64,000 bases of DNA from Arachidicoccus rhizosphaerae (GCF_900107765.1 NZ_FNQY01000012.1:79766-143765); one strand, 5' to 3'; counted from the first letter of the stretch, positions 30,643-42,106 are shown. Numbers and translations are program-made. Notes: generated by a model from the letters alone, not told the origin.

Positions 30643-31800
30643 ATGGAACTTCAGCATTTTATTGATTTCAGGCAGATGTTACACCGGTTTCCGGATCTCT
30701 CAGGCAGCGAGACGGCTACCCGTGAACTCGTCCGGGCCTTTACTCTGCCTTTTAACCCGGACGAGATTCATGAAGTGGGCGCTGATGCAAAAGGGCTGCT
30801 TCTCACCTATAAAGGTAACACAGCCGGCAAATCCATTCTTATCCGGTCGGAGCTCGATGCCCTGCCTATTGAAGAATCCAATAATTTTTTATACAAGTCC
30901 ACCTATCCCGGGAAAAGCCACAAATGCGGACATGACGGCCACATGGCCATTCTCACGAGACTGGCCTGGCTGCTGCACCGCAAGCCGCTGGACAAAGGCG
31001 CCGTTTATTTACTATTTCAACCGGCAGAGGAAAACGGCCAGGGAGCCAGATCCGTATTGCAGGACCCGGAATTTAAGCGCATCGTTACCAGCCATGACGG
31101 CAGCCTGGATGAGGTGATCGCCCTGCATAATATACCGGGCTTCCCCATAGGTCAGATACTTATTAAAGAAGGCAATTTTACACCGGCTGTCCGGTCCATC
31201 ATCGTCCGGTACAAAGGCAAGACCAGTCACGCGGCAGAACCTGAGAACGGCCTTTCTTCCGCCCCTGCCTTAGCCGAGTTTTTACAAAAAGCACTCAATA
31301 TGGCCAGTGCCGATCCTAATACAGCCGGCTTCTTTCTGGTCTCTCCTATTTATATGCATATGGGAGAAAAGTCCTACGGAGTAACCGCAGGAGATGGAGA
31401 GATTCATCTTACTATCCGCAGTTGGGAAAACCAGTTACTGGATAAAAGAGCCCATGAGCTGGAGCATATGGCAACAGCCATCGGTAAGGAGTATGGGCTG
31501 CAAACCCGTATTAGCTGGACCGAACAGTTTGCGGCCAATGAGAACGATGCAGCTGTTATCCTTCAGATAAAAAATGCGGCAAAAACACTTGATCTGCCTA
31601 TACAAACACTCAGCCATCCCATGAAATGGGGCGAAGATTTCGGGTTATTCACCCGGCAATTTAAGGGTGCCATGTTCGGTATTGGTGCAGGTGAAAAACA
31701 GCCGGCACTTCATAATCCGGATTACGACTTTCCCGATATTTTAATTGAGCCGGCCAGTAATCTATTTGAGCAGCTTATCCGGGATTTTTTAGACACCTGA
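30643..31800 (+). CDS. M20-family amidohydrolase
   Basis: 385 residues, no signal peptide. M20D-type metal-binding and catalytic motifs: RSELDALPI, HKCGHDGHMAIL, QPAEENGQGA (catalytic Glu), ALHNIPG and GKTSHAAEPENG. Members hydrolyse N-acyl amino acids or similar amides. Upstream of an alanine racemase (24 bases), so the pair may work on amino acids released from peptides or cell wall; that is inference. Exact substrate cannot be read. Confidence 0.87.
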   Translation: MELQHFIDFRQMLHRFPDLSGSETATRELVRAFTLPFNPDEIHEVGADAKGLLLTYKGNTAGKSILIRSELDALPIEESNNFLYKSTYPGKSHKCGHDGHMAILTRLAWLLHRKPLDKGAVYLLFQPAEENGQGARSVLQDPEFKRIVTSHDGSLDEVIALHNIPGFPIGQILIKEGNFTPAVRSIIVRYKGKTSHAAEPENGLSSAPALAEFLQKALNMASADPNTAGFFLVSPIYMHMGEKSYGVTAGDGEIHLTIRSWENQLLDKRAHELEHMATAIGKEYGLQTRISWTEQFAANENDAAVILQIKNAAKTLDLPIQTLSHPMKWGEDFGLFTRQFKGAMFGIGAGEKQPALHNPDYDFPDILIEPASNLFEQLIRDFLDT

Positions 31801-31824
31801 TTTAAAAAAAATACGCCCTTATTT

Positions 31825-33003
31825 ATGGAAAACACCAGCGAAATCATTTTAAACCCCACCGCCTTACAATACAATCTGGAATTTTTACGTAAAGAAATGG
31901 GGCCGGAAGTGCTTATTTCCTCCGTTGTTAAAGGCAATGCCTATGGCCACGGTATAGAAGCTTTTGTCCCTATGGCGGAGCAACTGGGCATCCGGCACTT
32001 TTCCGTATTCAGTACCGGGGAGGCTTACCGGGTAGCCAGGGTAATCCGGCAGCCTGAAACAGCCATCATGATCATGGGCGATATAGCGCCGGGAGAGCTT
32101 CGGGGCGTCATTCAGGCCGGGTTTTCTTTTTTTGTATTTGACATGCAGCGTTTAAAAGCCGCTATAATGACGGCTCAGTCTGCCGGCATACCCGCGAAAA
32201 TTCATATCGAACTGGAAACCGGGATGAACCGTACAGGCTTTAGTACCACCGCTATACTAAAAGAAGTCATACCCTATTTATTAAGCCATACGGAATACTT
32301 TCAGTTAAGCGGTCTGTGTACGCACTTTGCGGGTGCAGAAAGTATCGCCAACTACCTGCGTATCGATCAGCAACAGCGAAGATTTTTAAGGGGAAGAAAG
32401 CATTTCATCCAGGCAGGTCTGTATCCGGAGCGCACGCATAGCTGCTGTAGTGCAGCAGCCATACGTCTGCCTAAAATGCGATTTAACATGGTCAGAATTG
32501 GCATCCTTCAATATGGGTTCTGGCCATCCCCTGAAATCAAAATAGAATACCTCAGAAAACACAAGCTGGCCAATTTTAATTTACACCGCGTCATTACCTG
32601 GCGAAGCCGTCTTATGTCCATCAAAAAAGTACAGATGGGCGAGTTTATCGGCTACGGTACCAGCTATCAGGCTTCTGAAGAAATTTTAATCGGTATTGTA
32701 CCGGTTGGCTATAGTAATGGCTATAGCCGGATGCTCAGTAACTCAGGCAGGGTGCTGATTGACGGGGTCCGTACCAGCGTTATTGGTAATATCAACATGA
32801 ATAGTTTTGCCATCTCCCTGCAACAAATTGGTACGGCTAAAATCGGCGACGAAGTTATACTGATCGGATCTGCCGGCGCCCTGGAGATCTCCGTAGCCTC
32901 ATTTGGAGAACTGTCCAGTCAGCTCAACTATGAACTGCTGACCAGACTCCCAATGGATATACCAAGATTATATACCCATCCATTTGAAAGTGTAACAGAT
33001 TAG
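31825..33003 (+). CDS. alr: Alanine racemase family protein
   Basis: 392 residues, type III PLP barrel plus C-terminal beta domain. PLP lysine is Lys36 in SSVVKGNAYGHG. The substrate/PLP arginine region is MVRIGILQYG, and the catalytic tyrosine region IGYGTSYQAS. The usual C-terminal Met-Asp motif reads INMNSFAIS, i.e. Asn in place of Asp. This change could alter substrate preference, so other amino acid racemase activity is possible. Bacteroidota often carry a MurF-Alr fusion elsewhere; this is a free-standing form. Confidence 0.82.
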   Translation: MENTSEIILNPTALQYNLEFLRKEMGPEVLISSVVKGNAYGHGIEAFVPMAEQLGIRHFSVFSTGEAYRVARVIRQPETAIMIMGDIAPGELRGVIQAGFSFFVFDMQRLKAAIMTAQSAGIPAKIHIELETGMNRTGFSTTAILKEVIPYLLSHTEYFQLSGLCTHFAGAESIANYLRIDQQQRRFLRGRKHFIQAGLYPERTHSCCSAAAIRLPKMRFNMVRIGILQYGFWPSPEIKIEYLRKHKLANFNLHRVITWRSRLMSIKKVQMGEFIGYGTSYQASEEILIGIVPVGYSNGYSRMLSNSGRVLIDGVRTSVIGNINMNSFAISLQQIGTAKIGDEVILIGSAGALEISVASFGELSSQLNYELLTRLPMDIPRLYTHPFESVTD

Positions 33004-33144
33004 ACTTCGCTTAATGGAGGGTTTTTTTAAAGCTTCTTTAAGGGGGTATTTCAGATACATCCATAATTTTGCGAAGAAAATGATCAGGCTCAGGACCATT
33101 CACTCAATACAGCCGGTTTTAACACTGGCGTTTTAAATCATCAC

Positions 33145-34206
33145 ATGAAAGCATCCGTTCTCATTTTTTGCAGCTTCTTTATATTGCAGACCATTTTTAA
33201 TACAGGTACTGTCCTTAGTCAACAGACACCTGTAATCGCCCCGGCTTCGCATCACTATTTGCTGGCCTTATCCAAAACGGACAAGCGGCTGGTCATAATG
33301 GACGCTTCCGATTTTAAAATCATTAAAAAATTGCCGGCAGGCCAGGACCCTCATGAAATCACCGTTTCTCAGGATGGCACCACCGCCTATATTTCCAATA
33401 CAGGCAGCGGCCTTTATCATACTATAGGGGTGGTGGATCTGACCAGACTTATTCCATTACCTCCTATAGATACCAGACCTTTATTGGGGCCACACGGTCT
33501 GGCCTATATACAGAATCATCTGTATTTTACTACACAGGGAACAAAAACCATTGGCAGATACAATATCAAATCCAAACAAATTGACGGAGTCATCGGAACC
33601 GGACAGGATCGTACACATATGCTAAAAGTATCCAGGGATGGTAAACATATCTATGCGACCAATGTGGGATCCGGCAGCCTTATCGTACTGGATTATATCC
33701 AGTATCCTCCTACCGTCACGCCCATGGGCTATGCTTTGCCGACAGCAAAGCCCTACTGGGACTGGCACGCTAAGATTTTGTCCGTCGCGGCCGGTATAGA
33801 AGGTCTTGACCTGTCTGATGATCAAACGCAGGTATGGACCGCTAGTCCGGAGAATGGGAAAGTCTATATTATGGATACCCGTAAAGAATCCATACTCGAT
33901 TCCATAGATGCCAATATCCTGGGCGCCAACAGAGTGCGTATGACGCAAAACAATAAGTACGTCCTGATTAGTAGTCTCAGAACCGGAGACCTCTATGTAT
34001 TTGATTACGCCACCCATAAGCTGCTCAGAAAAATCCATGTCGGCACGGGGGCATCTGAAGTGCTGATCGACAAACAAGACACCCATGCATTCGTCGCCTG
34101 CACACCCGACAATTATATTGCTGTGGTCGATCTCTCCAACTGGAAGGTTACCAGGCGTATTGATATTGGGGGCCGGCCTGACGGTTTAAGCTTTGCAGAT
34201 TTTTAA
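33145..34206 (+). CDS. Exported YVTN-type beta-propeller protein A
   Basis: 353 residues with signal peptide (1-25). Repeated propeller blades include LALSKTDKRLVIMDASDFKI, DPHEITVSQDGTTAYISNTG, RDGKHIYATNVGSGSLIVLD and VACTPDNYIAVVDLSNWKV, the YncE/YVTN pattern of surface or periplasmic proteins. No catalytic motif. Followed by a clear paralogue 66 bases downstream. Function unknown; such proteins often act as binding scaffolds. Confidence 0.85.
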   Translation: MKASVLIFCSFFILQTIFNTGTVLSQQTPVIAPASHHYLLALSKTDKRLVIMDASDFKIIKKLPAGQDPHEITVSQDGTTAYISNTGSGLYHTIGVVDLTRLIPLPPIDTRPLLGPHGLAYIQNHLYFTTQGTKTIGRYNIKSKQIDGVIGTGQDRTHMLKVSRDGKHIYATNVGSGSLIVLDYIQYPPTVTPMGYALPTAKPYWDWHAKILSVAAGIEGLDLSDDQTQVWTASPENGKVYIMDTRKESILDSIDANILGANRVRMTQNNKYVLISSLRTGDLYVFDYATHKLLRKIHVGTGASEVLIDKQDTHAFVACTPDNYIAVVDLSNWKVTRRIDIGGRPDGLSFADF

Positions 34207-34338
34207 ATCCATACAATCAGGACAATATTACTCAACCGTCACCACTACTTTTTCAACTATTACTCCCACGTCATGCATATAAACTTATTAAGACTCAAAG
34301 GCCGCTATAAACATCCCCTCTGTAGACGCCAAAACGAC

Positions 34339-35430
34339 ATGAGTGCAATGAAAAAAGTACGCCCGTTCATAATTATTCTTATTGCGCTTCTGCAGGTGCG
34401 GAGCAATGCGGCAAAAGCAAATGTGGGCTATACACCACATGTATCTTTGCCTTTGACTTCTGTGGCAAAAAAATATGTGCTGATTCTCTCCAAAAGCAGC
34501 CAGTCAGTCGTGGTTTTAGATTATAACACACTGGATAGCATCACAAGTATCCCTGTCGGAGCGGATCCTCATGAGGTTATTACAAGTCCTGACGGCAGCA
34601 AGGCTTATATTTCCCGCCCTGAGATGAATGACAGTGGCCATCACATAACGATACTAAACTTACAAAGCCTGCAAAAAGAACAGACCATCGATACCCGGCC
34701 TTTTTACATACCACATGGACTTGCCCTGCAAAGCAACCGGCTTTGGTTTACAGCGCAAGGATCCAAGGCGGTCGCGGTCTATGACTTAAACGTCAAAAAG
34801 GTGACACAGGTATTTGGGACCGGTCAGGATTTTACACATCTGATTCAGCTTCGACCGGATGGCAAAGCTTTTTATACGACCAATGTTGAATCAGGTACAG
34901 TCAGTATTTATGAACTGGAAGAGCTGCCTCCCTATATGCCCCCCACAGGCGTGTTACCACAAGGTGCCAAACCCAGGCAGGAGTGGCGCCAGACCCTGAT
35001 ACAGGTGGAACCGGGTTGTGAAGGCTTTGATGTTTCCAAAGACGGCAAAGAGTTATGGACAGCCAGCCCCGCCGGTAATATATTTGTCATTGACTTAGAA
35101 AATAAACGGCTCAAAAGCCGCATTCATTCGGATGTTTTAGGATTACACCGCTTAAAGATCACGCCTGACGACAAGACGGTCTGCATTGTCAGTGTCAAAA
35201 CCGGAGAACTGCTATATTACAACAGGCAAACGCAGCAATTAGAGCAGACCGTTAAAACCGGTCAGGGAGCCGGCATTTACATGGATGAGCAAAAAAACAG
35301 AATGTTCCTTTCCTGCACGCCCAATAACTATGTAAGCGTGGTGGATCTGGCTACCAGAAAAGAAATCCGCCGGATACCTATTGGCAGACCTGATGGCATA
35401 ACGAGCGTATCTGTAAATACCCCGAACTAA
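34339..35430 (+). CDS. Exported YVTN-type beta-propeller protein B
   Basis: 363 residues from the ATG at 34339; another Met at 34348 fits equally, while the ATG at 34273 would add a non-signal N-terminus. Signal peptide VRPFIIILIALLQVRSNA. Blades mirror the upstream gene (VLILSKSSQSVVVLDYNTLD, DPHEVITSPDGSKAYISRP, KELWTASPAGNIFVIDLENK). Tandem duplicate of the gene at 33145, likely the same operon. Ligand unknown. Confidence 0.85.
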   Translation: MSAMKKVRPFIIILIALLQVRSNAAKANVGYTPHVSLPLTSVAKKYVLILSKSSQSVVVLDYNTLDSITSIPVGADPHEVITSPDGSKAYISRPEMNDSGHHITILNLQSLQKEQTIDTRPFYIPHGLALQSNRLWFTAQGSKAVAVYDLNVKKVTQVFGTGQDFTHLIQLRPDGKAFYTTNVESGTVSIYELEELPPYMPPTGVLPQGAKPRQEWRQTLIQVEPGCEGFDVSKDGKELWTASPAGNIFVIDLENKRLKSRIHSDVLGLHRLKITPDDKTVCIVSVKTGELLYYNRQTQQLEQTVKTGQGAGIYMDEQKNRMFLSCTPNNYVSVVDLATRKEIRRIPIGRPDGITSVSVNTPN

Positions 35431-35620
35431 CGAGTCACAGATTCATTCCTTACATCAATCCCATTATCAAAAAGAGCATTATCACAAAATAAAAAGGTTG
35501 ACTTAACACTGAATACGTCCATTCAGGCAATTTAAAGAATACAACCAGTAACCGGACTTAATACAATCCCTTTATTTTCTAAAATACAGCAGGAGTAAAT
35601 ACGACCTGAGGAGTCATAAT

Positions 35621-35667
35621 AAAAAATCCCGCAAATACTTTTTTTACAAGTACTGCGGGATTTTTTT
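35621..35667. terminator. Bidirectional terminator between the propeller gene and rpoB
   Basis: AAAAAATCCCGCA ... TGCGGGATTTTTTT with a ~20-base loop that itself pairs (AGTACT-like). T-runs on both strands. Ends the plus-strand propeller gene and minus-strand rpoB. Confidence 0.9.
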
Positions 35668-35695
35668 ATGGTATCAGGTCAGTGACCTGTTACGA

Positions 35696-38600
35696 TTAAT
35701 CAAACTTAAGATCCAGACCCAGACCTCTCAACTCATGTACTAATACATTGAAGGATTCAGGGATACCGGCCTTAGGCAGGTTATCGCCCTTCACGATGGC
35801 TTCGTATGTCTTCGCACGTCCGATGATATCATCAGATTTAATGGTTAACAGCTCCTGCAGGATATTGGCAGCACCGTAGGCTTCCAGAGCCCATACTTCC
35901 ATTTCCCCGAAACGCTGACCACCAAATTGAGCTTTACCGCCCAGTGGCTGTTGGGTAATTAAAGAGTATGGTCCGATAGAACGGGCGTGCATCTTATCAT
36001 CAACCATGTGGTGCAGTTTGATCATATAGATCACACCAACGGTAGCCTTCTGGTCAAAACGTTCACCGGTTTCTCCGTCATACAGGTAAGTATGACCCAT
36101 GGATGGAATGCCTGCTTTTTCACAATACTGTGCAATTTCTTCAGGCTCTGCACCATCAAAGATCGGTGTTGCAAAGTTTACACCCAGGTTCTTACCACAC
36201 CATCCAAGGATGGTTTCATAGATCTGTCCGATATTCATACGGGACGGCACCCCTAGTGGGTTCAGTACGATATCTACCGGTGTACCATCTTCCATGAACG
36301 GCATATCTTCTGCTCTTACAATCTTAGCCACAATACCTTTGTTACCGTGGCGACCGGCCATCTTATCCCCTACCTTCAGCTTACGCTTAACAGCTAAGTA
36401 AACCTTGGCCAGCTTCAGTACACCTGCAGGCAGTTCGTCACCGATAGAGATGTTGAATTTCTCTCTCTTATAACGACCCAGCTCTTCGTTGTACTTAATA
36501 TTGTAGTTATGCAGTAATACGTTAATCTGATTATCCACCGTTTCGTCGCTGGTCCAACCCAGCGGATTTACGTTCTGATAATCAACAGCTCCCAGATTTT
36601 TCTGATTGAATTTAGCACCTTTGCCGATCAGCATCTCACCGAAGTTATTACTTACACCCGCAGAAGTCTTTTCTTTCAACAGGGTCTGTAATTTTTCCAA
36701 GAGCAGCGTTTTTAAGCCGGCTGCGTTTTCATTATGAATTTTCTCGATCTTTTCCAGCTGTGCTTTTTCACGGATCTTACCGTTTTTATCTTTTTTCGCT
36801 CTCTGGAAGAGTTTTTTATCGATGACAACACCTTCGGTACCATTCGGAGCTTTCAGAGAAGCATCCTTGGCATCACCTGCTTTATCTCCGAAGATAGCTC
36901 TTAAGAGTTTTTCTTCCGGTGTAGGATCGCTTTCACCTTTTGGTGTGATTTTACCAATCAGGATATCCCCTTCACGAACGGTAGCACCGATACGGATAAT
37001 ACCATGTTCATCCAGGTCTTTGGTAGCTTCTTCAGAAACGTTAGGAATGTCAGAAGTCAGTTCTTCTTCACCCAGTTTGGTATCACGTACTTCCAGTTCA
37101 TATTCTTCAATATGAATAGAAGTGAACAGGTCTTCACGGACAACTTTTTCATTGATTACGATAGCATCTTCAAAGTTGTACCCTTTCCAAGGCATGAAGG
37201 CTACCTGCATGTTACGACCTAAAGCCAGTTCCCCGTCTTTAGTAGCGTAACCTTCTGTCAGGAAGTCTCCTTTTTTCACGTGCTGCCCTTTCTTAACGGC
37301 AGGACGCAGGTTAATGGAAGTGGCCTGGTTGGTTTTGATAAACTTAGTCAGCTTGTAGACAATCAGATCATCCTCAAAGCTTACCAGTCTGTCAGAATCA
37401 TTTCTGTTATATCTTACATGCACCTCTTTAGCGTCGACAAATTCAACGACGCCGTCGCCTTCAGCATGAATCTGGATACGGGCATCACGGGCTGCTTTGC
37501 CTTCCAGACCTGTACCTACGATGGGGGCCTGTGGTAATAATAAAGGTACTGCCTGACGCTGCATGTTTGATCCCATCAGCGCACGGTTGGCATCATCATG
37601 CTCCAGGAAAGGAATCAGAGACGCACTCAGACCCACAATCTGGTTAGGAGCCACATCCATGAACTGAACATCATCTCTGTCCAGGACAGGGAAATCACCG
37701 GTTTCACGGCTGATGATACGCTCATCCACAAATACACCCTTTTCATCTAAAGGCGCACTGCTCTGGGCAATTTTTGCTTCATCTTCTTCTTCCGCACTCA
37801 GGAATTTCAGGTGTTTCAGATCCACCTTACCTTCATGCACTTCATGATATGGCGTTTCGATGAATCCCATATCATTGATTTTCGCATGTACGCAAAGCGT
37901 AGAGATCAAACCAATGTTCGGACCTTCGGGTGTTTCAATGGTACACAGACGGCCATAGTGAGAGTAGTGTACGTCACGTACCTCAAATCCGGCACGTTCA
38001 CGGCTCAGACCGCCGGGTCCGAGGGCAGAGATACGACGTTTATGCGTAATCTCAGACAAGGGGTTGGTCTGGTCTAAGAACTGAGACAGCTGGGAAGTAC
38101 CGAAAAATGAGTTAATCACAGAGGACAGCGTACGGGCGTTGATCAGATCAACCGGTGTAAACACCTCATTGTCACGTACGTTCATTCTTTCGCGGATGGT
38201 TCTGGCCATACGGGCAAGCCCCACACCGAACTGTGCATATAACTGCTCACCTACGGTTCTCACACGGCGGTTGCTCAGGTGATCGATATCATCAATTTCA
38301 GCCTTACCGTTGGTCAAACGAACCAGGTATTTGATGATTTCAATGATATCTTCTTTCGTCAGGACTTTGTTCTGTAATTTCTGTTTGACGTCCAGCTTAC
38401 GGTTGATTTTGTAACGGCCGACTTCTCCCAGATCATAACGCTTGTCACTAAAGAATAATTTATCGATAATACCACGAGCCGTCTCATTATCCGGAGCGTC
38501 CGCACCGCGCAGCTGGCGGTAGATAAACTGAACAGCTTCCAATTCTGAGTTGGTGGTATCTTTATTTAAGGTATTGTAGATGATTGCGTAATCTCCTCCT

Positions 38601-39499
38601 ACGTCTTCACGCTGGATAAATACGCTTTTCACTTCCAGATCAGCGATCAACTGGATGCTTTCCTCGTCAAGGACGGTATCGCGTTCCAGTACCACTTCAT
38701 TTCTTTCCAGAGAAACAACTTCACCGGTATCCTCATCCACGAAATCTTCCACCCAGGCTTTCAGCACACGGGCAGCCAGTTTCTGGCCTTCATGTTTTTC
38801 CAGGGATTTTTTATCAGCAGGCACTTCTGTAGCCATACCAAACAGGGTCAGGATGTCCTTATCTGTTTCAAATCCGATAGAACGCAGTAAAGTAGTAACC
38901 GGGAATTTCTTTTTACGGTCGATATAAGCATACATGACATTGTTAATGTCTGTAGCAAATTCCATCCAGGCGCCTTTGAAAGGAATCACTCTGGCAGAAT
39001 AAATCTTGGTACCATTCGGGTGAGTAGACTGTCCAAAGAATACACCAGGAGAACGGTGCAGCTGAGAAACGATTACGCGCTCAGCACCATTAATCACAAA
39101 GGTACCTCTTGGGGTCATGTAAGGGATGTTGCCTAAGAACACATCCTGAACAATGGTCTGGAAATCTACGTGTTCTTCATCATTACAACTTAACCGTAAT
39201 TTGGCTTTTAAAGGTACAGCGTAGGTGAGTCCGCGCTCCATACATTCTTCAATAGAATATCTTGGGGGATCCACAAAATAATCCAGGAACTCCAACATGA
39301 AGATATTACGCGTATCCGTAATAGGAAAGTTCTCCTTAAATACACGGAACAGACCTTCGTTATTACGTTTGTCGGGCGTTGTTTCTAATTGGAAAAATTC
39401 ACGGAAAGATTCAAGCTGAATGTCTAATAGGTCAGGGGTCTCAGCCAGGTGTTTGGTTTTACCGAAGCTGATCCTGTTGGTAACTTTAGTTGATGACAT
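35696..39499 (-). CDS. rpoB: DNA-directed RNA polymerase subunit beta
   Basis: 1267 residues, full length. All hallmark blocks are present: [11 protein letters not shown], the rifampicin pocket ([19 protein letters not shown]... [13 protein letters not shown], about 465-500), [10 protein letters not shown], and the C-terminal [20 protein letters not shown]. Pocket residues match the rifampicin-sensitive type: Asp in LDQ, His in THKRR and Ser in RRISAL. Unusually, neither rpoC (downstream) nor rplJ/rplL (upstream) is adjacent: a terminator lies 30 bases after the stop, and an ATP-grasp-like gene lies 213 bases upstream. Confidence 0.98.
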   Translation of the reverse strand: MSSTKVTNRISFGKTKHLAETPDLLDIQLESFREFFQLETTPDKRNNEGLFRVFKENFPITDTRNIFMLEFLDYFVDPPRYSIEECMERGLTYAVPLKAKLRLSCNDEEHVDFQTIVQDVFLGNIPYMTPRGTFVINGAERVIVSQLHRSPGVFFGQSTHPNGTKIYSARVIPFKGAWMEFATDINNVMYAYIDRKKKFPVTTLLRSIGFETDKDILTLFGMATEVPADKKSLEKHEGQKLAARVLKAWVEDFVDEDTGEVVSLERNEVVLERDTVLDEESIQLIADLEVKSVFIQREDVGGDYAIIYNTLNKDTTNSELEAVQFIYRQLRGADAPDNETARGIIDKLFFSDKRYDLGEVGRYKINRKLDVKQKLQNKVLTKEDIIEIIKYLVRLTNGKAEIDDIDHLSNRRVRTVGEQLYAQFGVGLARMARTIRERMNVRDNEVFTPVDLINARTLSSVINSFFGTSQLSQFLDQTNPLSEITHKRRISALGPGGLSRERAGFEVRDVHYSHYGRLCTIETPEGPNIGLISTLCVHAKINDMGFIETPYHEVHEGKVDLKHLKFLSAEEEDEAKIAQSSAPLDEKGVFVDERIISRETGDFPVLDRDDVQFMDVAPNQIVGLSASLIPFLEHDDANRALMGSNMQRQAVPLLLPQAPIVGTGLEGKAARDARIQIHAEGDGVVEFVDAKEVHVRYNRNDSDRLVSFEDDLIVYKLTKFIKTNQATSINLRPAVKKGQHVKKGDFLTEGYATKDGELALGRNMQVAFMPWKGYNFEDAIVINEKVVREDLFTSIHIEEYELEVRDTKLGEEELTSDIPNVSEEATKDLDEHGIIRIGATVREGDILIGKITPKGESDPTPEEKLLRAIFGDKAGDAKDASLKAPNGTEGVVIDKKLFQRAKKDKNGKIREKAQLEKIEKIHNENAAGLKTLLLEKLQTLLKEKTSAGVSNNFGEMLIGKGAKFNQKNLGAVDYQNVNPLGWTSDETVDNQINVLLHNYNIKYNEELGRYKREKFNISIGDELPAGVLKLAKVYLAVKRKLKVGDKMAGRHGNKGIVAKIVRAEDMPFMEDGTPVDIVLNPLGVPSRMNIGQIYETILGWCGKNLGVNFATPIFDGAEPEEIAQYCEKAGIPSMGHTYLYDGETGERFDQKATVGVIYMIKLHHMVDDKMHARSIGPYSLITQQPLGGKAQFGGQRFGEMEVWALEAYGAANILQELLTIKSDDIIGRAKTYEAIVKGDNLPKAGIPESFNVLVHELRGLGLDLKFD

Positions 39500-39711
39500 A
39501 TCTGATTTTAACCGGTTTTACTTAATTAAGTTGAGGCAAACAGCAAAACAAAACAGGAAGAAATTGGCCATTTTCCTATTTTATCTGTCTATTTACCCAA
39601 TTTTAAAGGGCAACAAAGGTACGAATTGTATTGATACTGGCAAAATGTATTTTCCATCCAAATATTCTAAGCGTAAATTACCCACTAAAGGCAGGTAAAT
39701 TTAAACAATTC

Positions 39712-40950
39712 TTAGGATTTGTGACTATTTTCTGTTCCAAATAGGGCAAAACTGCCTCCGACCCAGGTCTGATTCTTATTTTGGGACACGCCGACCATAT
39801 TGCCCTTGGTCAGCCGGGCCAGGTTACAGATCGGTATGGGGCTGTCTGCATTATCAGGCCAGACATAAAAAAGGCGGATTTCAGCCTTAGCCAGGCCGTC
39901 CGGCGTCTGAATGGCAGGGGCGTAATGCACTTTTCTTTGTAAAATATAATCCCCGTAAGCGCTTTTGGGCACCCGGGCTATATCAGCTGGCGTGACATCT
40001 ATAATAACTCCATTTCCGGCAAAGGAAAATAAGGGCTTCAGGACATAATTTTCCAGATCCTCCGGAAAAGTTTCATAATCAGAGAGAAACTTAGTTTCCG
40101 GGATCCCCGGATCGGATAATAAAGGCAGGGTAAACTTACTCAGTCGGTAAAACCAGTTGGGATGGGTCAGCCACTGAACATCCAACTGCTCCGTAAGCAG
40201 GGCCGCCTGTGCTTTTACGTCCTCCTCCTGATGATCTAACTCATCAAATATCAACCGGTTATAAATCCTGTCGATCCGTATATCTTTACCGTCTCTCTGG
40301 TAATACAATGCATTGCCCACTTTTTTAATTTCCGTTAGACAGACGGCAGGTATCCCAAAATATTTCTCCGTGTACAAAAAATCAATCCTGGTTTTTTGCT
40401 TTTCAGGAAAGAGTTCCAGTAAAATGGTATGTGGATTTTTATTGTCCTGATTATCAGGACCGAGTAACAACTCACCCAATACCTGTTTTACACTTTGATC
40501 ATCAAAACCGCCGATAAAAGGTGTAAAACCCGGCGGCAGATTATAAGCTGCGGCGGCGGCTTTATATTGTTTTAACTGATAGGCGAATAATGTGGGGAAT
40601 CCCTGCATCTCTACCAGCTGAGGAAAAAAGTCTCCGGGATTTGCCCCGTCCTCACAAATACCAAAATCAAAAATCAGAAAATGCGGCCGGCCTTCACTGC
40701 CTGACACCCGGCGTCCTTTTGGGATCGCCTGGTCTGTTTTAGCCATAAAATCCGCTGCTTTGACCTGACTAATAATATAATCACAGGTTTGCCTCATTTT
40801 TTGCAAAAATGAGGTGGCTACAAAAACAGGGGTTTCCGCTACCCTAAAATCAAGCGCCCCCGGAAAATCTGCTTTAATTTGGTTCAGATAGTCCTGGTAT
40901 TTCGCTTCGTTAAATTCCAGATTAAACGCGTGACGGGGAGAGAGTAACAT
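39712..40950 (-). CDS. ATP-grasp-like protein of unknown function
   Basis: 412 residues, no signal peptide. The C-terminal half has the ATP-grasp look: ENYVLKPLFSFAGNGVIIDV, AYGDYILQRKVHYAPAIQ and AEIRLFYVW. I cannot name a substrate; the glutathione/peptide ligase superfamily is the nearest type. Follows the GntR gene by 41 bases on the same strand, so the pair may be co-expressed; rpoB follows 212 bases later. Confidence 0.6.
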   Translation of the reverse strand: MLLSPRHAFNLEFNEAKYQDYLNQIKADFPGALDFRVAETPVFVATSFLQKMRQTCDYIISQVKAADFMAKTDQAIPKGRRVSGSEGRPHFLIFDFGICEDGANPGDFFPQLVEMQGFPTLFAYQLKQYKAAAAAYNLPPGFTPFIGGFDDQSVKQVLGELLLGPDNQDNKNPHTILLELFPEKQKTRIDFLYTEKYFGIPAVCLTEIKKVGNALYYQRDGKDIRIDRIYNRLIFDELDHQEEDVKAQAALLTEQLDVQWLTHPNWFYRLSKFTLPLLSDPGIPETKFLSDYETFPEDLENYVLKPLFSFAGNGVIIDVTPADIARVPKSAYGDYILQRKVHYAPAIQTPDGLAKAEIRLFYVWPDNADSPIPICNLARLTKGNMVGVSQNKNQTWVGGSFALFGTENSHKS

Positions 40951-40991
40951 GTAGACAATAAATTAAAAACTTTAAAACGATAAAAAACGGT

Positions 40992-41669
40992 TTAAAAGAC
41001 CCGCTTAAAATGCCCGTTCAAATGTTGACGAATACCTTTGCGTAGTTTATCAGCAGACCTTGATTCAATCAAATCAATTAAATCACTGTGCGTTACCACC
41101 TTCTTGAATACCGGCATATCATTTAACATGCCGCTGCTGTGTACATAATTGAAAATGGGAAGCAGCATTTTCTGGAACCCCTTCATGGTATTGTTATCAC
41201 AGATCTCATATAGTTTACTGTGAAAGGCGATTTCCTCATCAATTGCAAACAGATTAGGCATCTTATTGGGTGTTTCCTTAGACACAATGGCTCTTAACTC
41301 CTTAATATCCTGTTCAGTTACCCTTTTAATGATAAAATCGGCCATTCCGACTTCCAGCGAAAGCCGCATCTCAAAAATCTCCTTTAAAGTGTTCTGATCC
41401 AATATATCGGGGTTCATGCCCTTTTCAATAACCGAAACAATATCCGGGCTGGTCACCACAGCCCCTCTTTTCTTACGGGATTCTATCATCCCCCGGGTCC
41501 TGAGCCTGGAAAGGGCTTCCCGGACCACCGTCCGGCTGACCCCAAGTTGTGTGGAGAGCTCCAGTTCTTTTGGAATAACCGCTCCGACAGAATACTCTTT
41601 ACTGGAGAGTAATTCGACCAGCGATTTTTCAATTTGATCTACCAGCGATTTTTTATCCATATTTTTCAT
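40992..41669 (-). CDS. GntR-family (FadR/FCD type) transcriptional regulator
   Basis: 225 residues. Winged helix at 10-75: PKELELSTQLGVSRTVVREALSRLRTRGMIES is GntR-typical. FCD domain (about 85-225) with the metal/ligand residues D-x3-H in FAIDEEIAFHSKL and later THSDLIDLI and HLNGHF. Ligand likely a small carboxylic or sugar acid by family, not determined. No sugar-acid gene is adjacent; the ATP-grasp gene 41 bases downstream is the only neighbour candidate target. Start could be Met4. Confidence 0.88.
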   Translation of the reverse strand: MKNMDKKSLVDQIEKSLVELLSSKEYSVGAVIPKELELSTQLGVSRTVVREALSRLRTRGMIESRKKRGAVVTSPDIVSVIEKGMNPDILDQNTLKEIFEMRLSLEVGMADFIIKRVTEQDIKELRAIVSKETPNKMPNLFAIDEEIAFHSKLYEICDNNTMKGFQKMLLPIFNYVHSSGMLNDMPVFKKVVTHSDLIDLIESRSADKLRKGIRQHLNGHFKRVF

Positions 41670-42106
41670 GCAGAAGGCGTGTTATAGTTTCCAAAAATAA
41701 CACACTTTTCTGAGACCACCCAGCCCGCAGAAACTCCCGGAACCCCATTTATCATAATATTTGCCTATAAATTGGTGATGACGGCCTCTGCAAAAGGGAT
41801 CTGTATGGCAAGAGGAGCAAATATAAAAATGGAGCCTGGCTGGTCAAAAAAAGCGGCCGGTGCTTACTTCAGCCACTCCCTTAAAAACTTAAAAAAGGCG
41901 GGTACTTTCTCGAAGCCCCGCCCATAACCGCTGCTTTTTCTCCTTTCAAAGGCTGTCCATGATAGCTACGGTCATTATGTATCCCGGCAGCATCTCAAGG
42001 CCCGTTAAAAACCTGGTTTTGGTTACGACCAGACCGCCTGAACGATACATTTATTTATCCGTATAATGCTTCTCCACTAATGCATGTACCAGAGAGGGCA
42101 GTCACG
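41670..42106. other. Gene-free gap before the second tonB
   Basis: 437 bases. No open frame, tRNA or convincing hairpin found. It holds the promoter of the GntR gene and the 3' flank of the tonB gene at 42107. Confidence 0.5.
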
